Assembly: GCA_963777905.1 (NCBI GenBank)
Contig: CAVZSM010000017.1
Coordinates: 428,357 to 492,356, forward strand
Length of the DNA stretch: 64,000 bases
Source of the DNA: Trebonia sp963777905
GTDB lineage: Bacteria; Actinomycetota; Actinomycetes; Streptosporangiales; Streptosporangiaceae
Direction: 5' to 3'
Part shown: in pieces, positions 1 through 9,208 of the stretch
Layout: the number at the start of each line of letters is the position of its first letter
Numbering within the stretch: position 1 is the first letter of the stretch
The notes under the pieces: model-generated
What the model was told of the DNA's origin: nothing
Databases searched by the model: none
What the model saw: only the letters and a program-made list of their open reading frames with translations
Made by a program: the position numbers and the translations under genes

Positions 1-203
1 ATCTGCTCCGGTGACCAGCCGGCCGCCGGCGGCTGCGCGATGATCTGCGGCAGAGGCTGGCTCTGGCCGCCGGGTCCCTGAGTCATCGAATAGGAGATCA
101 CCGGCCCGCCGCTCGGCTCGGAGATGCAGCCGGCCAGCAGTGCGAGCAGCGCCACGACGAACGCGACAGGCGCGACGCCGCGCAGACGGCTGCCCCTAGC
201 CAC
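1..203 (-). CDS. lpqB: LpqB lipoprotein, N-terminal part (cut by window edge)
   Basis: This is the first 67 codons of a secreted lipoprotein; the rest lies outside the window. The GTG start overlaps the mtrB stop by 8 bases. The N-terminus has basic residues, a hydrophobic stretch rich in Val, Ala and Leu, and a lipobox ending LLAGC, so it should be lipid-anchored outside the membrane. In the known mtrA-mtrB-lpqB order, LpqB is a lipoprotein that modulates the sensor kinase MtrB. The identity rests on the lipobox plus gene order, because the diagnostic sensor-like and propeller-like domains are not visible here. Confidence 0.85.
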   Translation of the reverse strand, partial: MARGSRLRGVAPVAFVVALLALLAGCISEPSGGPVISYSMTQGPGGQSQPLPQIIAQPPAAGWSPEQ

Positions 204-2104
204 GAGCGCCGCCCGCCAGGTCGGCCTCGAGGACGCTGGTGACGACTTCCGCCTCGTCCGGCCCGAGCGGCAGCGGCGAGCCCGCGATCGGCTGCCCCGC
301 CACTATGGGGACCGTCAGCCGGAAGACCGAACCGCGGCCCCGCTCGCCCCACGCCTGCAGCCAGCCACCGTGCAGGTGCGCGTCTTCGAGGGAGATCGCG
401 AGCCCGAGGCCGGTGCCCCCGGTGGTCCTGGCCCGTGCCGGGTCGGCCCGCCAGAACCGCTCGAAGACCAGTTGCTCCTCCCCCGGGCCGAGCCCGACCC
501 CGTGGTCGCGGACCGCGACGGCCACCGCGTCGCTGTCGGCGGCGACGGTGACCACGACGTCCCTGCCCTCACCGTGCTCCACCGCGTTCGCGAGCAGGTT
601 CCGCAGGATGCGCTCCACCCGCCGCCGGTCCACCTCGGCGATGCAGGCCCCGGCGGGAAGCCGGAACTCGATGCGGCAGCCGCGGCGTTCGGCGAGCTGC
701 TGCGCGTCGGCCGCGGACCCGCGCACGATGTCGCACATGTCCGCGGGCTCGGCGTCAAGCGTGGCCACGTTGGCATCGTGCCTGCTGATCTCGAGCAGGT
801 CAGTGAGCAGCGCCTCGAACCGTTCGGTCTGGCCAGCCAGCAGTTCGGCAGACCGGGCCGAGGCGGTGTCGAGCTGTTCCCTGGACTCGAACAGGACTTC
901 CGCCGCCATCCGGATCGTCGTCATGGGCGTCCGCAGCTCATGCGAAACGTCGGAGACGAACTGACGCTGTGCCTTGGACAGCTCCTGGAGCTCCCGCAGT
1001 TTCTCCTGCAGGCTGTCCGCCATCTCGTTGAACGAGGTGGCGAGCGCGCCGAGGTCGTCCACGCCGCCGACCGGCATCCGCTCCTCGAGGTGTCCCGCGG
1101 CCAGCCGCTGCGCCGTCCTGGCCGCGTGCCGCACCGGGAGCACCACCCACCGGGTGACCAGCGAGGCGATGGCCGACGAGCAGCGCGACGAGCGCGATCC
1201 CGACGCCGATCAGCGTGGTCTGGACGAGTTGCAGCGTCTGCTGCTCCTGGGCGAGCGGGACGACGTAGTAGAGCTGGTACCAGATGCCAACCGGCGCGCC
1301 GACGGCGATCGCGGACTCGGTCTGCCCGCCGCTGTTCAGCGTCAGCGCGGTCGGCGCGTAGTACAGCAGCGTCTCCGCGGTGCCGTGATACTTCTCCGCG
1401 TGCTGCTCCTGCCGGACATCCTGGACGAGCGCGGGCGGCAGCGTGGCCGTGGGATCGACGCTGGTCACCCACGGCGAGTAGCCGGCCTGGTCGGCGAGCT
1501 CGCTGTTCAGCCCGATCACGACGTAATAGTTCGGGCTGCCGCTGTTCTGCGGCTGCAGCTTCTGGGCGATGCCGGTCATGAACTGCCGGGCGCTCTCCGG
1601 CGTAGGCTGCTGGGTCAGGCCGGGCTGCGCCCGTGCCGTGTTAAGCCCGTCAAGCGCCTGCGTCTTCGCCGAATTCTCGGCGTTGGTCAGCAGGCCGTAG
1701 GCGATCTGCTCGGTGAGGAAGAAGCCGAGCACGGCGATCATCGTGGCCGAGATCACCAGCGTGGTGCCGACGACCCGCAGCTGGAGGCTCCGGCGCCAGC
1801 GGTACTTGACCTTCCCGGTGACCAAGTGTTCCACGCGCAGCAGGGACCTGATCAGGATCGTCAGCCGGTGCGGCAGCCAGCTGACCAGCCAGCGCACCAG
1901 CTTCTTGCGGCGCAGCGACATCTCCCACGCTTCGCGCACGTCCCGGTGCGACGGCGCGGCCGGGGCAGGCACGGACGCGTCTTGCGCCGGTGTGCCCTGC
2001 GCTGGTGTGCCCTGCGCCGGCGCGGCAGGCACGGATGCCGCCGCGACCGGCGGTGACACGGGCACCGAGCCGGCCGCGTCGGGGTTAAACGCTGACCGCT
2101 CCAT
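196..2104 (-). CDS. mtrB: MtrB sensor histidine kinase, carrying an apparent single-base frameshift
   Basis: Membrane sensor kinase partner of MtrA, controlling cell division and wall homeostasis in actinobacteria. The 5' part (2104 to about 1172) encodes a Pro/Ala-rich N-terminus, a first membrane segment, a large extracytoplasmic region and a second membrane segment. The 3' part (about 1171 to 196) encodes HAMP, the HisKA motif SHELRTPM with the phospho-accepting His, and the ATPase motifs NLLANAVEHG and GTGLGLAIS. The two parts are in different frames. Removing one C from the run at 1171-1174 restores a normal VTRWVVLPV junction at the end of the second membrane segment. The start lies 7 bases after the mtrA stop and the end overlaps lpqB. 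The frame break could be a sequencing error or a true mutation. Confidence 0.88.
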
Positions 2105-2111
2105 GCCTGAA

Positions 2112-2789
2112 TCAGCCAGGTCCCGCCTTGTATCCCACGCCGCGGACCGTGACGACGATCTCCGGGTGCTCCGGGTCCTTTTCGATCTTGGCCCTGAGCC
2201 GCTGCACGTGCACGTTCACCAGCCGCGTGTCCGCGGCGTGCCGGTAGCCCCAGACCTGCTCGAGCAGCACCTCGCGGGTGAAGACCTGCCGTGGCTTGCG
2301 GGCCAGCGCGACCAGCAGGTCGAACTCGAGCGGCGTGAGGCTGAGCGTCTCACCGTCGCGCTTGACGGAGTGGCCGGCCACGTCGATCGAGACGTCTCCG
2401 ATCTGGAGCATCTCCGGCGCCGGCTCGTCCGTCCTGCGGAGCCGCGCCCTGATCCTGGCGACGAGCTCCTTGGACTTGAACGGCTTGAGAATGTAGTCGT
2501 CGGCGCCGGATTCCAGCCCGAGGACTATGTCGACGGTGTCGGTCTTCGCCGTCAGCATCACGATCGGCACGCCCGACTCGCCCCTGATCTGGCGGCATAC
2601 GTCGATCCCGTCGGAACCAGGCAGCATCAGGTCGAGCAGCACCAAATCGGGCCGGGTCTCCCTGAAGGCGTCCATCGCCTTGTCCCCGTCGGCCACGAAC
2701 GTCGGCTCGAACCCCTCCCCGCGGAGCACGATGCCAAGCATCTCCGCGAGCGCCGCGTCGTCGTCGACGACTAGCACGCGTCCCTTCAT
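2112..2789 (-). CDS. mtrA: MtrA response regulator (OmpR family)
   Basis: DNA-binding response regulator of the MtrAB system. It is 225 residues, close to the usual MtrA length. The receiver domain has the acidic cluster VVDDD near residue 9, the phospho-accepting Asp53 in LLDLMLPG and the conserved Lys in LKPF. The C-terminal winged helix carries TPLEFDLL and the RLRAKIE recognition segment. The reading frame stays open upstream to 3017, but the conserved family start MKGRVLVVDDD fixes the beginning near 2789; an ATG three codons earlier (2798) is also possible. mtrB follows after 7 bases, so the two are co-transcribed. Confidence 0.95.
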   Translation of the reverse strand: MKGRVLVVDDDAALAEMLGIVLRGEGFEPTFVADGDKAMDAFRETRPDLVLLDLMLPGSDGIDVCRQIRGESGVPIVMLTAKTDTVDIVLGLESGADDYILKPFKSKELVARIRARLRRTDEPAPEMLQIGDVSIDVAGHSVKRDGETLSLTPLEFDLLVALARKPRQVFTREVLLEQVWGYRHAADTRLVNVHVQRLRAKIEKDPEHPEIVVTVRGVGYKAGPG

Positions 2790-2798
2790 GGGCCCCAT

Positions 2799-3642
2799 CG
2801 TTCCATGTGTCTGACTCCAAGCAGAGCACCGACGACGACGGACAGTAACGCCCGCCGCTGAACCCGCGCTCAGCATGCGCAGGTTACCCCTTTTTACCAG
2901 CTCTGCACTACCCGCGAGTCCGTTTGCCCGCCGCGCCCCCGCCCCACCCGTAACCGAGACCCTCCCGCACCCCACGAGCCGGCCCGCGAGCCGCCCCGCG
3001 CCCGGCCCCGTGAGCACCCCTAACGCACCCGGCCAGCAGCCACTTCAACTGCTGGCGGCGTTCCTCCTGCAGGCGACCAGCCGAGAGTATCCGGCCGCCG
3101 CGCCCACGGGCGCTACAGCCGGCGGGTCTCCGACAGAATCCCCTCGCGTGCCGCATCTTGCCGGGACGACGAGCTCGCCGGGGCAAAGCGCACGTCCGGG
3201 CGCACGCATTATCGCCGCCTCAGATTATCGTGTGAACTTTAGCCCTTTTCCCGGCGTCAAACTTCACACAATGATCTGGCAACCTACGCTAATATGACCA
3301 ATGAGGCTTATAGGACGCAAAGGGGCGATCCACCCTGCCGCTGAATACCCCCTGGGTTATGACTTAGTCCGAGATTCCATGATCACGAAAGAAAAGCACG
3401 CGTATAGGATGTTTTTCTTACGTGATCATGAAAGTGTGGCCTACCGGCCAGCCTGTGGGCACAGGCGAGGTCCTAGCGTGCCGGTTTCCATGATGAGCCG
3501 CGTTCCGATGGGCTTCGCCCCATACAGGGGGCATAGTGTCACTAACGCGAAAATCGGCGTTTTTGTGACAGGAGTAGCTGGCGTTTAGCGGGAGTAGGCA
3601 ACTGGCTACCACGAATATTCGGCCACACGTACGGGGATAATC
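2799..3642. other. Long gap upstream of mtrA; no convincing gene
   Basis: About 840 bases separate mtrA from the next gene. Open frames exist but are Pro/Ala/Arg-rich and match no family I know. The gap must hold the mtrA promoter. It also holds an imperfect inverted repeat, GTGTGAACTTT at 3230-3240 and AAACTTCACAC at 3259-3269 (one mismatch), in a relatively AT-rich stretch, and a dispersed palindromic repeat at 3375-3433. Confidence 0.6.
3375..3433. repeat. Palindromic intergenic repeat, family A, copy 1
   Basis: A 59-base near-perfect hairpin. Left arm TTCCATGATCACG and right arm CGTGATCATGAAA continue inward through A-rich and T-rich stretches to an asymmetric core reading CACGCGTATAGGATG. 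A second full copy with the same core lies at 39050-39108. The symmetry creates small spurious open frames with nearly the same peptide on either strand. Confidence 0.85.
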
Positions 3643-3861
3643 ATGGGCATCTTTGACAAGTTCAAGGGCCAATCCGGAAACCAGGCAGAGGAAGAGCAGC
3701 AGGGCGGTCCCCAGGATTCCGGCATGGGCGGCTACCAGGACCCCAATCAGCCCGGCTACCAGGACCCGACGCAGAGCAGTTACCAGGACCAGGACCAGGG
3801 CGACCAGAGCGGCTACGACCCCAACCAGGATCAGTACGGGGACCAGAACCAGGGCCAGTAA
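3643..3861 (+). CDS. Small hydrophilic repeat protein of unknown function
   Basis: A 72-residue protein starting MGIFDKFKG, an opening typical of small actinobacterial stress/antitoxin-like proteins (MGIFDKxK..). The rest is low-complexity and polar, rich in Gln, Gly, Asp, Tyr and Asn, with repeats of the form GYQDP(N/T)Q. It has no signal peptide, membrane segment or cysteine and is probably disordered. GGGGAT about 6 bases upstream can act as ribosome site, and a strong hairpin follows 23 bases after the stop, so it looks like an independent transcription unit. Function unknown; the link to the MGIFDK family rests only on the first nine residues. Confidence 0.7.
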   Translation: MGIFDKFKGQSGNQAEEEQQGGPQDSGMGGYQDPNQPGYQDPTQSSYQDQDQGDQSGYDPNQDQYGDQNQGQ

Positions 3862-3883
3862 GCCAGCCAGTACCACGTGACGA

Positions 3884-3913
3884 GGCTGCCTGGCGGACGC
3901 CCGCCGGGCAGCC
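3884..3913 (+). terminator. Hairpin terminator after the small repeat protein
   Basis: Stem GGCTGCCTGGCGG / CCGCCGGGCAGCC (13 pairs, one G-T) with a four-base loop, 22 bases after the stop codon at 3861 and before ung. There is no T-run, which is usual for GC-rich actinobacterial terminators. Confidence 0.6.
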
Positions 3914-3966
3914 CTAACCATGCTGCGTTGCTTTCGCCCCGCGCGCATGGGCATTAGAGTTCGGCC

Positions 3967-4644
3967 ATGCCTGAGCCGTTGTCCACCATTGTCGAAGCGG
4001 GCTGGGCCGAGGCCCTTGAGCCAGTAGCGGACCAGATCGCGCGGATGGGCGATTTCCTGCGCGAGCAGGTCAAAAGCGGCAAAAAATACCTTCCCGCCGG
4101 CGACCTCGTGCTGAGGGCGTTCAAGCAGCCGTTCGCCGACGTCAAGGTGCTGATCGTCGGCCAGGATCCGTACCCGACGCCCGGACACCCAGTGGGCCTC
4201 AGCTTCTCAGTAGCGCCCAGCGTCAAGAGGCTGCCAGGCAGCCTGGTCAACATCTTCCGCGAGTACTCCGACGACCTCGGCTATCCGGCCCCCGCCACCG
4301 GCGACCTCACCCCCTGGGCCGAACGCGGCGTGCTCCTCCTGAACAGAGTCCTCACCGTCGAACCTGGCAAGCCAGGCTCGCACCGCGGCAAGGGCTGGGA
4401 AGAGGTCACCGAACAGGCGATCCGCGCGCTGGCGGCCAGGGACAAGCCGCTCGTCGCGATCCTGTGGGGCCGCGACGCCCGCAACACAGCCGCATTCCTC
4501 GGGCCGAAGGTCCCGCGCATCGAGTCGGCGCACCCGAGCCCGATGTCCGCTAACAGCGGATTTTTCGGCACGCGCCCGTTCAGCCGGGCCAACCAGCTCC
4601 TGCAGCGGCAGAATGCCGAGCCCATCGACTGGAAGCTGCCCTAG
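3967..4644 (+). CDS. ung: Uracil-DNA glycosylase, family 1
   Basis: Removes uracil from DNA as the first step of base-excision repair. At 225 residues it has the family length. Visible motifs are the water-activating loop GQDPYPTPGH with the catalytic Asp, the LLNRVLTVEPGKPGSHRGKGW uracil-pocket region (read here as LLNRVLTVE followed by GSHRGKGWE), and the HPSPMSANSGFFG minor-groove intercalation loop with the catalytic His. It stands alone between a terminator-like hairpin and a membrane protein gene. Start is the ATG at 3967; no alternative in-frame start would keep the full N-terminus. Confidence 0.96.
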   Translation: MPEPLSTIVEAGWAEALEPVADQIARMGDFLREQVKSGKKYLPAGDLVLRAFKQPFADVKVLIVGQDPYPTPGHPVGLSFSVAPSVKRLPGSLVNIFREYSDDLGYPAPATGDLTPWAERGVLLLNRVLTVEPGKPGSHRGKGWEEVTEQAIRALAARDKPLVAILWGRDARNTAAFLGPKVPRIESAHPSPMSANSGFFGTRPFSRANQLLQRQNAEPIDWKLP

Positions 4645-4725
4645 CCAGGCCGCCGGAACTCCCCCGCGAGGAGTACGCACTACGGCCGATGCGCGGGGCT
4701 GGCGGTCACTTTACCGTTCTGGAGC

Positions 4726-6006
4726 ATGGATACTGGATGGGTGGCAGGGGCAAGTGCCGCCCAGCCAACGGGGCTGGGATCCGAGCATGCGGTATGGCCT
4801 GGGCGCCGCGTGGTCGCGGCGTGCTTTGCCGCGTTTACTGTCTACGCCGCCGCGATGGTGTTCACCGGGCACGCCGACGGCACGTGGGCCGTCTGGGCCT
4901 TCGGCGGCTACGCGATCGCGACCATGCTGATGCTGGCCACCAGGAGCTGGGTGCTGCCGCTCGCCGTGGCGCTGGGCGGCGCGCTGGTGGCGCCGCTGGT
5001 GTGGCTGATGACCAGGACGGCGGCGACGGCGGAGGTGCTCGTCATCGGCCGCGCCGCCGATCATGTCCTGAAATACGGCACGCCCTACCTTCCGCCTGGC
5101 CAGCTCACCGGCTGGAAGGCGTACAACCCGTACCTGCCCCTGATGGACGTCTTCGGCCTGCCGCGCGCGGTCGGCATCCACGGGGTGCTCGGCGACACGC
5201 GGATCTGGGTCACGATCACCACGATCGTGCTGATCGCCGCCGCCCTCGTGGTCGCCTCGCCGCACCGGTTGCGTGACTGCCCGCACTGCCGCACTCGCAT
5301 CGCGGGGGCGACCGCGCTCGCCGTCGCCTCCCCGGTGATCGCCTTCCCGCTGGCGCTCGGCGTCACCGACCCGCCGGTCATCGCGCTGACCTGCCTGGCG
5401 CTGGCCTGGGCGGACCGCGGCAAGGTGGTCAGGGCCGCCCTTGTGCTCGCGGCCGCCTGCGCGATGAAGACCACGGCGTGGGCCGCGGTCCCGGTGCTCG
5501 CGATCATGGCGTGGGTCCAGTACGCTCCGCGCGCCGCGGCGAGGTTCAGCGCGACCGCGCTGGCCGCCACCGGTGTCCTGGTGCTGCTCGCGGCGCCGGA
5601 GGCGATGGCCACGTCGACCGACGTCAAGGCCGTCAAGGACAACCTGGTCGACTTCCCGCTCGGCCTCACCAAGCACAAGACTCCCGCGGCGAGTCCGCTG
5701 CCCGGCCACCTGATCGCCGGCCTGGGCACCGTCGGGCATTACACGGTGGTGGTGCTGATGGTGGCGGCCGTCGTGGCGTTCACGGCCTGGATCCTGCTCC
5801 GTCCCCCGCGCGACGCCCGTGCCGTCGCGTGGCGCCTCGCGGTCGGCTACGCGGTCATGTTCGTCCTGGACCCGTCGACGCGGTTCGGGTACTTCGCCTA
5901 CCCGCTCGCGCTGCTCGGCTGGCTGGCGCTGACTAAGAACAGTTCTCCGGAACGTACGGTGCCTCCGCCACAGGGCCAGTTGCTCGTCTCCGAGGCAGCA
6001 ACCTGA
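4726..6006 (+). CDS. Polytopic membrane protein, GT87/DUF2029-like glycosyltransferase
   Basis: A 426-residue integral membrane protein with roughly nine to ten hydrophobic helices. The large loop after the third helix contains YGTPYLPPGQ and KAYNPYLPLMD, which resembles the extracytoplasmic loop of GT87 (DUF2029) polyprenyl-phosphomannose-dependent mannosyltransferases. A basic short C-terminal tail follows. The donor would be a lipid-linked mannose and the acceptor an envelope glycan, but neither is shown by the sequence. GGAG lies very close to the ATG, so a slightly later start is possible. It is monocistronic, with ung upstream and a LuxR gene downstream. Confidence 0.7.
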   Translation: MDTGWVAGASAAQPTGLGSEHAVWPGRRVVAACFAAFTVYAAAMVFTGHADGTWAVWAFGGYAIATMLMLATRSWVLPLAVALGGALVAPLVWLMTRTAATAEVLVIGRAADHVLKYGTPYLPPGQLTGWKAYNPYLPLMDVFGLPRAVGIHGVLGDTRIWVTITTIVLIAAALVVASPHRLRDCPHCRTRIAGATALAVASPVIAFPLALGVTDPPVIALTCLALAWADRGKVVRAALVLAAACAMKTTAWAAVPVLAIMAWVQYAPRAAARFSATALAATGVLVLLAAPEAMATSTDVKAVKDNLVDFPLGLTKHKTPAASPLPGHLIAGLGTVGHYTVVVLMVAAVVAFTAWILLRPPRDARAVAWRLAVGYAVMFVLDPSTRFGYFAYPLALLGWLALTKNSSPERTVPPPQGQLLVSEAAT

Positions 6007-6084
6007 CACTGTCGCTAATCCGCAACGCCATATTCCGGCAGGCGCGGTAGCGTCCCCTCCGGCCACTGCTTACTATCACGAGGC

Positions 6085-8985
6085 ATGGTGCGTGCCGAGG
6101 AGCCGACCGCAGGCCCGCTGCTCGAGCGGGCGGCGGAAGCAGCCGCGATCGCCGCCGCGATCGACGCGGCGGTCGCGGGCTCCGGCTCGGTGCTCCTCGT
6201 GGAAGGCGCCGCCGGGATCGGGAAGACGCGGCTGCTGGCGCACGCGTGCGACCGCGCGGCCGCCGCCGGGATGACGGTCTTGACCGCGCGGGCCGCCGAA
6301 TACGAGGACGGCTACGCCTGGGGCGTCGTCACGCAGCTGTTCGACAGTGAGCTGCGCAGTTCTTCCGGCGGGACGCGGGAGGACGCGGCCACGCTGGCCG
6401 CCCGGGCGCTGATCCAGCCGGAGCGGCCGCGCGACGAGGACGCCTACGCGGTGCTGCACGGCCTGTACTGGCTGACCGCGGACATCGCGCAGCGGGCGCC
6501 GCTGCTGCTGGCCATCGACGACCTGCAGTGGGCCGACCCGCCGTCCCAGCGGTTCCTCGCCCACCTGGCGCGGCGGCTCGGTGACCTGCGCGTGCTGCTG
6601 GCCGTCACCGTGCGCGAGCCACGGTCTGCGACCGTCCAGGACAAGGCGCTGACCGCCGCCCTGGCCGCCGAGCCCGGCGTGCTGACGGTTCGTCCGGCGG
6701 CGCTCAGCGCGGCCGGCTCCGCGCGGCTGGTGGCCGCCGAGCTTGGCGGCGATCCGTCGGCCGCGTTCCTTGCCGCCTGCCACGAGCTGACCGGCGGCAA
6801 CCCGCTGCTGCTGCGCGGCCTGCTGACGGCGCTCGCCGCCGAGGGCATCGGCGGCACGGACGCGGACGTCCCGCACCTGCGCCGGCTGACCCCGGACTCG
6901 GTCTCGAGGCACGTGCTGCTGCGGCTCGGCAGAATGCCGGCTGCCGTGCTCGCCGCCGCCAGGGCAGTCGCCGTGCTCGGCACATCGGCGACCACGGCCA
7001 GGGCCGCCCGGCTGGCCGAACTAGACGACGCGGCGTGCGCCGAGGCGATCGGCGTGCTCATGGCCGAGCATCTCGTCGAAGGTGACCGGCAGCTGCGCTT
7101 TGTGTACCCGCTGGTCAGGTCCGCGATCTATCAGGACCAGGCCCCGCCGGTGCGCCAGCAGTGGCACAAGCGCGCGGCGCGGCTGCTCGCCGCGGAGGGC
7201 GCCTCGCCTGCCGAGATGACCGCGCACCTGCTGGCCTCGGCGGCGTCGGGTGACCCATGGCTGACCGATCAGCTGCGCCGCGCCGCCGCGGACGCCCGCG
7301 GGCGCGGGGCGCCGGAGGTGGCGGCGCAGTGCCTGGAACGAGCGCTTGCCGAGCCCCCGCCCGCGGCCGCCCGCGCCGACGTGCTCTACGAGCTCGGCGC
7401 CGCGCAGACCTTCCATTCCCCGGCCAGCGCCGTGGAGCACCTGAGCGAGGCGCTGGAGCTGACCGACGGCTGGCCGCGCAGAGGCGAGATAGCGCTGGCG
7501 CTCAGCGAGGCGCTCGCGCTGAGCGGCCGGTTCGCGGACGCGGTCATGACCGTGCAAAGCGCGCTCGCGGAGAGTGGCGGTACTAGCCAGGGGGGACAGC
7601 CCCCCGCAACCCCCCGGGGGCAGGCGGACCGGATCGTCGCCTCACTGCAAGCGGTCCTGCTGAACATCGCGCGCTGGGACCTGTCCACCAGGGAGGTCAC
7701 CAGGCCGCTCGTCGCGGAGCTGCTGGCCCGCGCCGACGCGGGTGACCCGCTCGACCCGCAGCTGCACGCCAACCTCGCGATGGAGCTCACCGTCGCGGGC
7801 ATCGACAGAACCGGCGCGCTGCGGCACGCCCGTGAGGCGGTCCGCGCCACGTCGAGCCTGATGTCGCTCACCTCCACCGCGCTGCCCGAGGCGGTACTGG
7901 TGATGTCGTACGCCGACGCCAGCGGTGAGGCGTGGCACGGGGTGCGGGGCTGGCAGGAACTCGCCAGGCAGCGCGGCCGCCCGCTGGCCACCGCTATCTC
8001 GGCTTCGATCGCGGCGCACCTCGCGGTCCGCGACGGCGACATCCGGCAGGCACTGGCGTTCGGCGAGCAGGCGCTGGCCACCGCCGACAGCTGGGTCGCG
8101 ATCCTGGCTACGGCGTTCCTCGTGCCCGCCCTCATCGACGCGGGCGAGACCGGCCGGGCCCTCGCGCTCCTCGCCGAGCACGGCCTGAGCGAAGGCGACC
8201 TGCTGCCGGTCTTCCCGTTCAACGTGGCGCAGTACGCCCGCGGCTGCCTGCGCGCCGCCACAGGCGACCACGAGGCCGCGGTGACCGACCTGCTCGGGCT
8301 CGGCGCCGTGGCGACGAGCTGGGGCATCGTCAACCCCGCCGCGATCCCCTGGCGTTCCGCCGCCGCGCTGTCGCACAGCGCCGTCGGCGACTCTGCAGCC
8401 GCGCGCCGCCTGGCCGGTGAGGAGATCGGCCTGGCCCGGCGCTGGGGCGCCGCCAGGGAGATCGGGGTAGCGCTGCGCGCCGCGGGGCTGGCCGAGGGCG
8501 GCGAGCGCGGCATCGAGCTGCTGACCGAAGCGGTGATCGTGTTGCGCGGCTCGACCGCGCGGCTTGAGCTGGCCCGCGCGCTGCTCGACCTCGGCGCCGC
8601 TCACCGCCGGGCGGGCGCCAGGGGCACCGCCCGCGACCTGCTGCGGGAAAGCCTGGACCTAGCCCACGGGCTCGGCGGGAACGCGCTAGCCAGCCGCGCC
8701 AGGGACGAGCTGGTGGCCGCGGGCGGCCGGCCCCGCAGGGACGCCATCCGCGGCCGGGACTCGCTCACCCCCAGCGAGCTGCGCGTCGCCGAGCTCGCCG
8801 CCGCGGGCCGCACCAACCGGCAGATCGCACAGGCGCTCTTCGTCACGCAGCGCACCGTAGAGAACCACCTGACCAGCACCTACGCCAAGCTCGGCATCAC
8901 CGCCAGGCCCGAACTGGGGGCCGCCCTCAGCGGCGCCCCGCCAGCACCGTCTGGAGCACGGCGAACAGCTCCGACCAGCCGCTGA
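6085..8985 (+). CDS. Large ATP-binding LuxR-family regulator (LAL type)
   Basis: A 966-residue regulator. An N-terminal AAA/STAND ATPase has a Walker A loop GAAGIGKT (about residues 41-48) and Walker B-like LLLAIDDLQWADP. A long TPR-like helical region follows, and a C-terminal LuxR helix-turn-helix (LTPSELRVAELAAAGRTNRQ, then QRTVENHL and YAKLGI). Such LAL proteins act as pathway activators that bind ATP and often an inducer. Mid-protein there is a GC-rich insert (7589-7622, residues GGQPPATPRG) that looks like an intruding palindrome. The 3' end overlaps a short gene on the other strand. Confidence 0.92.
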   Translation: MVRAEEPTAGPLLERAAEAAAIAAAIDAAVAGSGSVLLVEGAAGIGKTRLLAHACDRAAAAGMTVLTARAAEYEDGYAWGVVTQLFDSELRSSSGGTREDAATLAARALIQPERPRDEDAYAVLHGLYWLTADIAQRAPLLLAIDDLQWADPPSQRFLAHLARRLGDLRVLLAVTVREPRSATVQDKALTAALAAEPGVLTVRPAALSAAGSARLVAAELGGDPSAAFLAACHELTGGNPLLLRGLLTALAAEGIGGTDADVPHLRRLTPDSVSRHVLLRLGRMPAAVLAAARAVAVLGTSATTARAARLAELDDAACAEAIGVLMAEHLVEGDRQLRFVYPLVRSAIYQDQAPPVRQQWHKRAARLLAAEGASPAEMTAHLLASAASGDPWLTDQLRRAAADARGRGAPEVAAQCLERALAEPPPAAARADVLYELGAAQTFHSPASAVEHLSEALELTDGWPRRGEIALALSEALALSGRFADAVMTVQSALAESGGTSQGGQPPATPRGQADRIVASLQAVLLNIARWDLSTREVTRPLVAELLARADAGDPLDPQLHANLAMELTVAGIDRTGALRHAREAVRATSSLMSLTSTALPEAVLVMSYADASGEAWHGVRGWQELARQRGRPLATAISASIAAHLAVRDGDIRQALAFGEQALATADSWVAILATAFLVPALIDAGETGRALALLAEHGLSEGDLLPVFPFNVAQYARGCLRAATGDHEAAVTDLLGLGAVATSWGIVNPAAIPWRSAAALSHSAVGDSAAARRLAGEEIGLARRWGAAREIGVALRAAGLAEGGERGIELLTEAVIVLRGSTARLELARALLDLGAAHRRAGARGTARDLLRESLDLAHGLGGNALASRARDELVAAGGRPRRDAIRGRDSLTPSELRVAELAAAGRTNRQIAQALFVTQRTVENHLTSTYAKLGITARPELGAALSGAPPAPSGARRTAPTSR
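7589..7622. repeat. GC-rich palindromic insert inside the LuxR gene
   Basis: A stretch of alternating G-runs and C-runs (GGGGGGACAGCCCCCC, then CCCCCCGGGGG) within the coding frame. It keeps the frame open and adds about eleven Gly/Pro-rich residues. A much longer stretch of the same style occurs in the AhcY-like gene at 11815-11960. Confidence 0.55.
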
Positions 8986-9097
8986 ACTCATGCTCAGAGC
9001 CGCCTGGCACGCACACCGCGCCGGTCAGCGGCTCGTGGTCACCGGAGTCCACTTCGAGCCGCAGCACGATCCGGCCGCCATCGTCCATGACCGGCAT
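8927..9097 (-). CDS. Small conserved-looking hypothetical protein antisense to the LuxR 3' end
   Basis: A 56-residue open frame starting MPVMDDGGRIVLRLEVDSG and ending VLQTVLAGRR. Composition is ordinary for a folded protein (acidic, Val/Leu strands, no Arg bias), and the internal segment GSEHEFSGWSELFAVLQTVL looks amphipathic. It begins outside the LuxR gene and its last 59 bases overlap the LuxR 3' end on the opposite strand. A second ATG at 9088 is possible. Function unknown; I call it because the frame has GC-rich third positions and reads as protein-like, unlike the shadow frames nearby. Confidence 0.5.
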   Translation of the reverse strand: MPVMDDGGRIVLRLEVDSGDHEPLTGAVCVPGGSEHEFSGWSELFAVLQTVLAGRR

Positions 9098-9158
9098 GCT
9101 GGCACGAGACCGCCGCTCGCGGCGTCACGGTGCGCACCACACCCTTTTGCCTGCCCGC

Positions 9159-9195
9159 GAACGTGGCCGGTGTGACATCGAGCACGTTCTTCGGG
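9159..9195. repeat. Half copy of palindromic repeat family B
   Basis: CGAACGTGGCCGGTGTGACATCGAGCACGTTC (read in two parts: CGAACGTGGCCGGTG and TGACATCGAGCACGTTC) matches half of the GTGGTCGATGTGACATCGACCAC-type palindromes at 10753-10922 and 27895-27957. It sits between a small gene and the metallo-beta-lactamase gene. Confidence 0.55.
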
Positions 9196-9208
9196 AGCCG
9201 CGCGCCCG

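Noticed and set aside
1150..1190. Programmed frameshift in mtrB
   Set aside because: No slippery heptamer or following structure is evident, and mtrB is not known to use recoding; an indel is simpler.
2790..3017. N-terminal extension of MtrA by 76 residues
   Set aside because: The extension is Arg/Gly/Val-rich and not part of the family; the conserved MKGRVLVVDDD start is clear.
3301..3588. 95-codon plus-strand frame
   Set aside because: Its distinctive part is the translated family A palindrome; the same peptide appears from the second copy on the other strand, so it reflects DNA symmetry rather than a protein.
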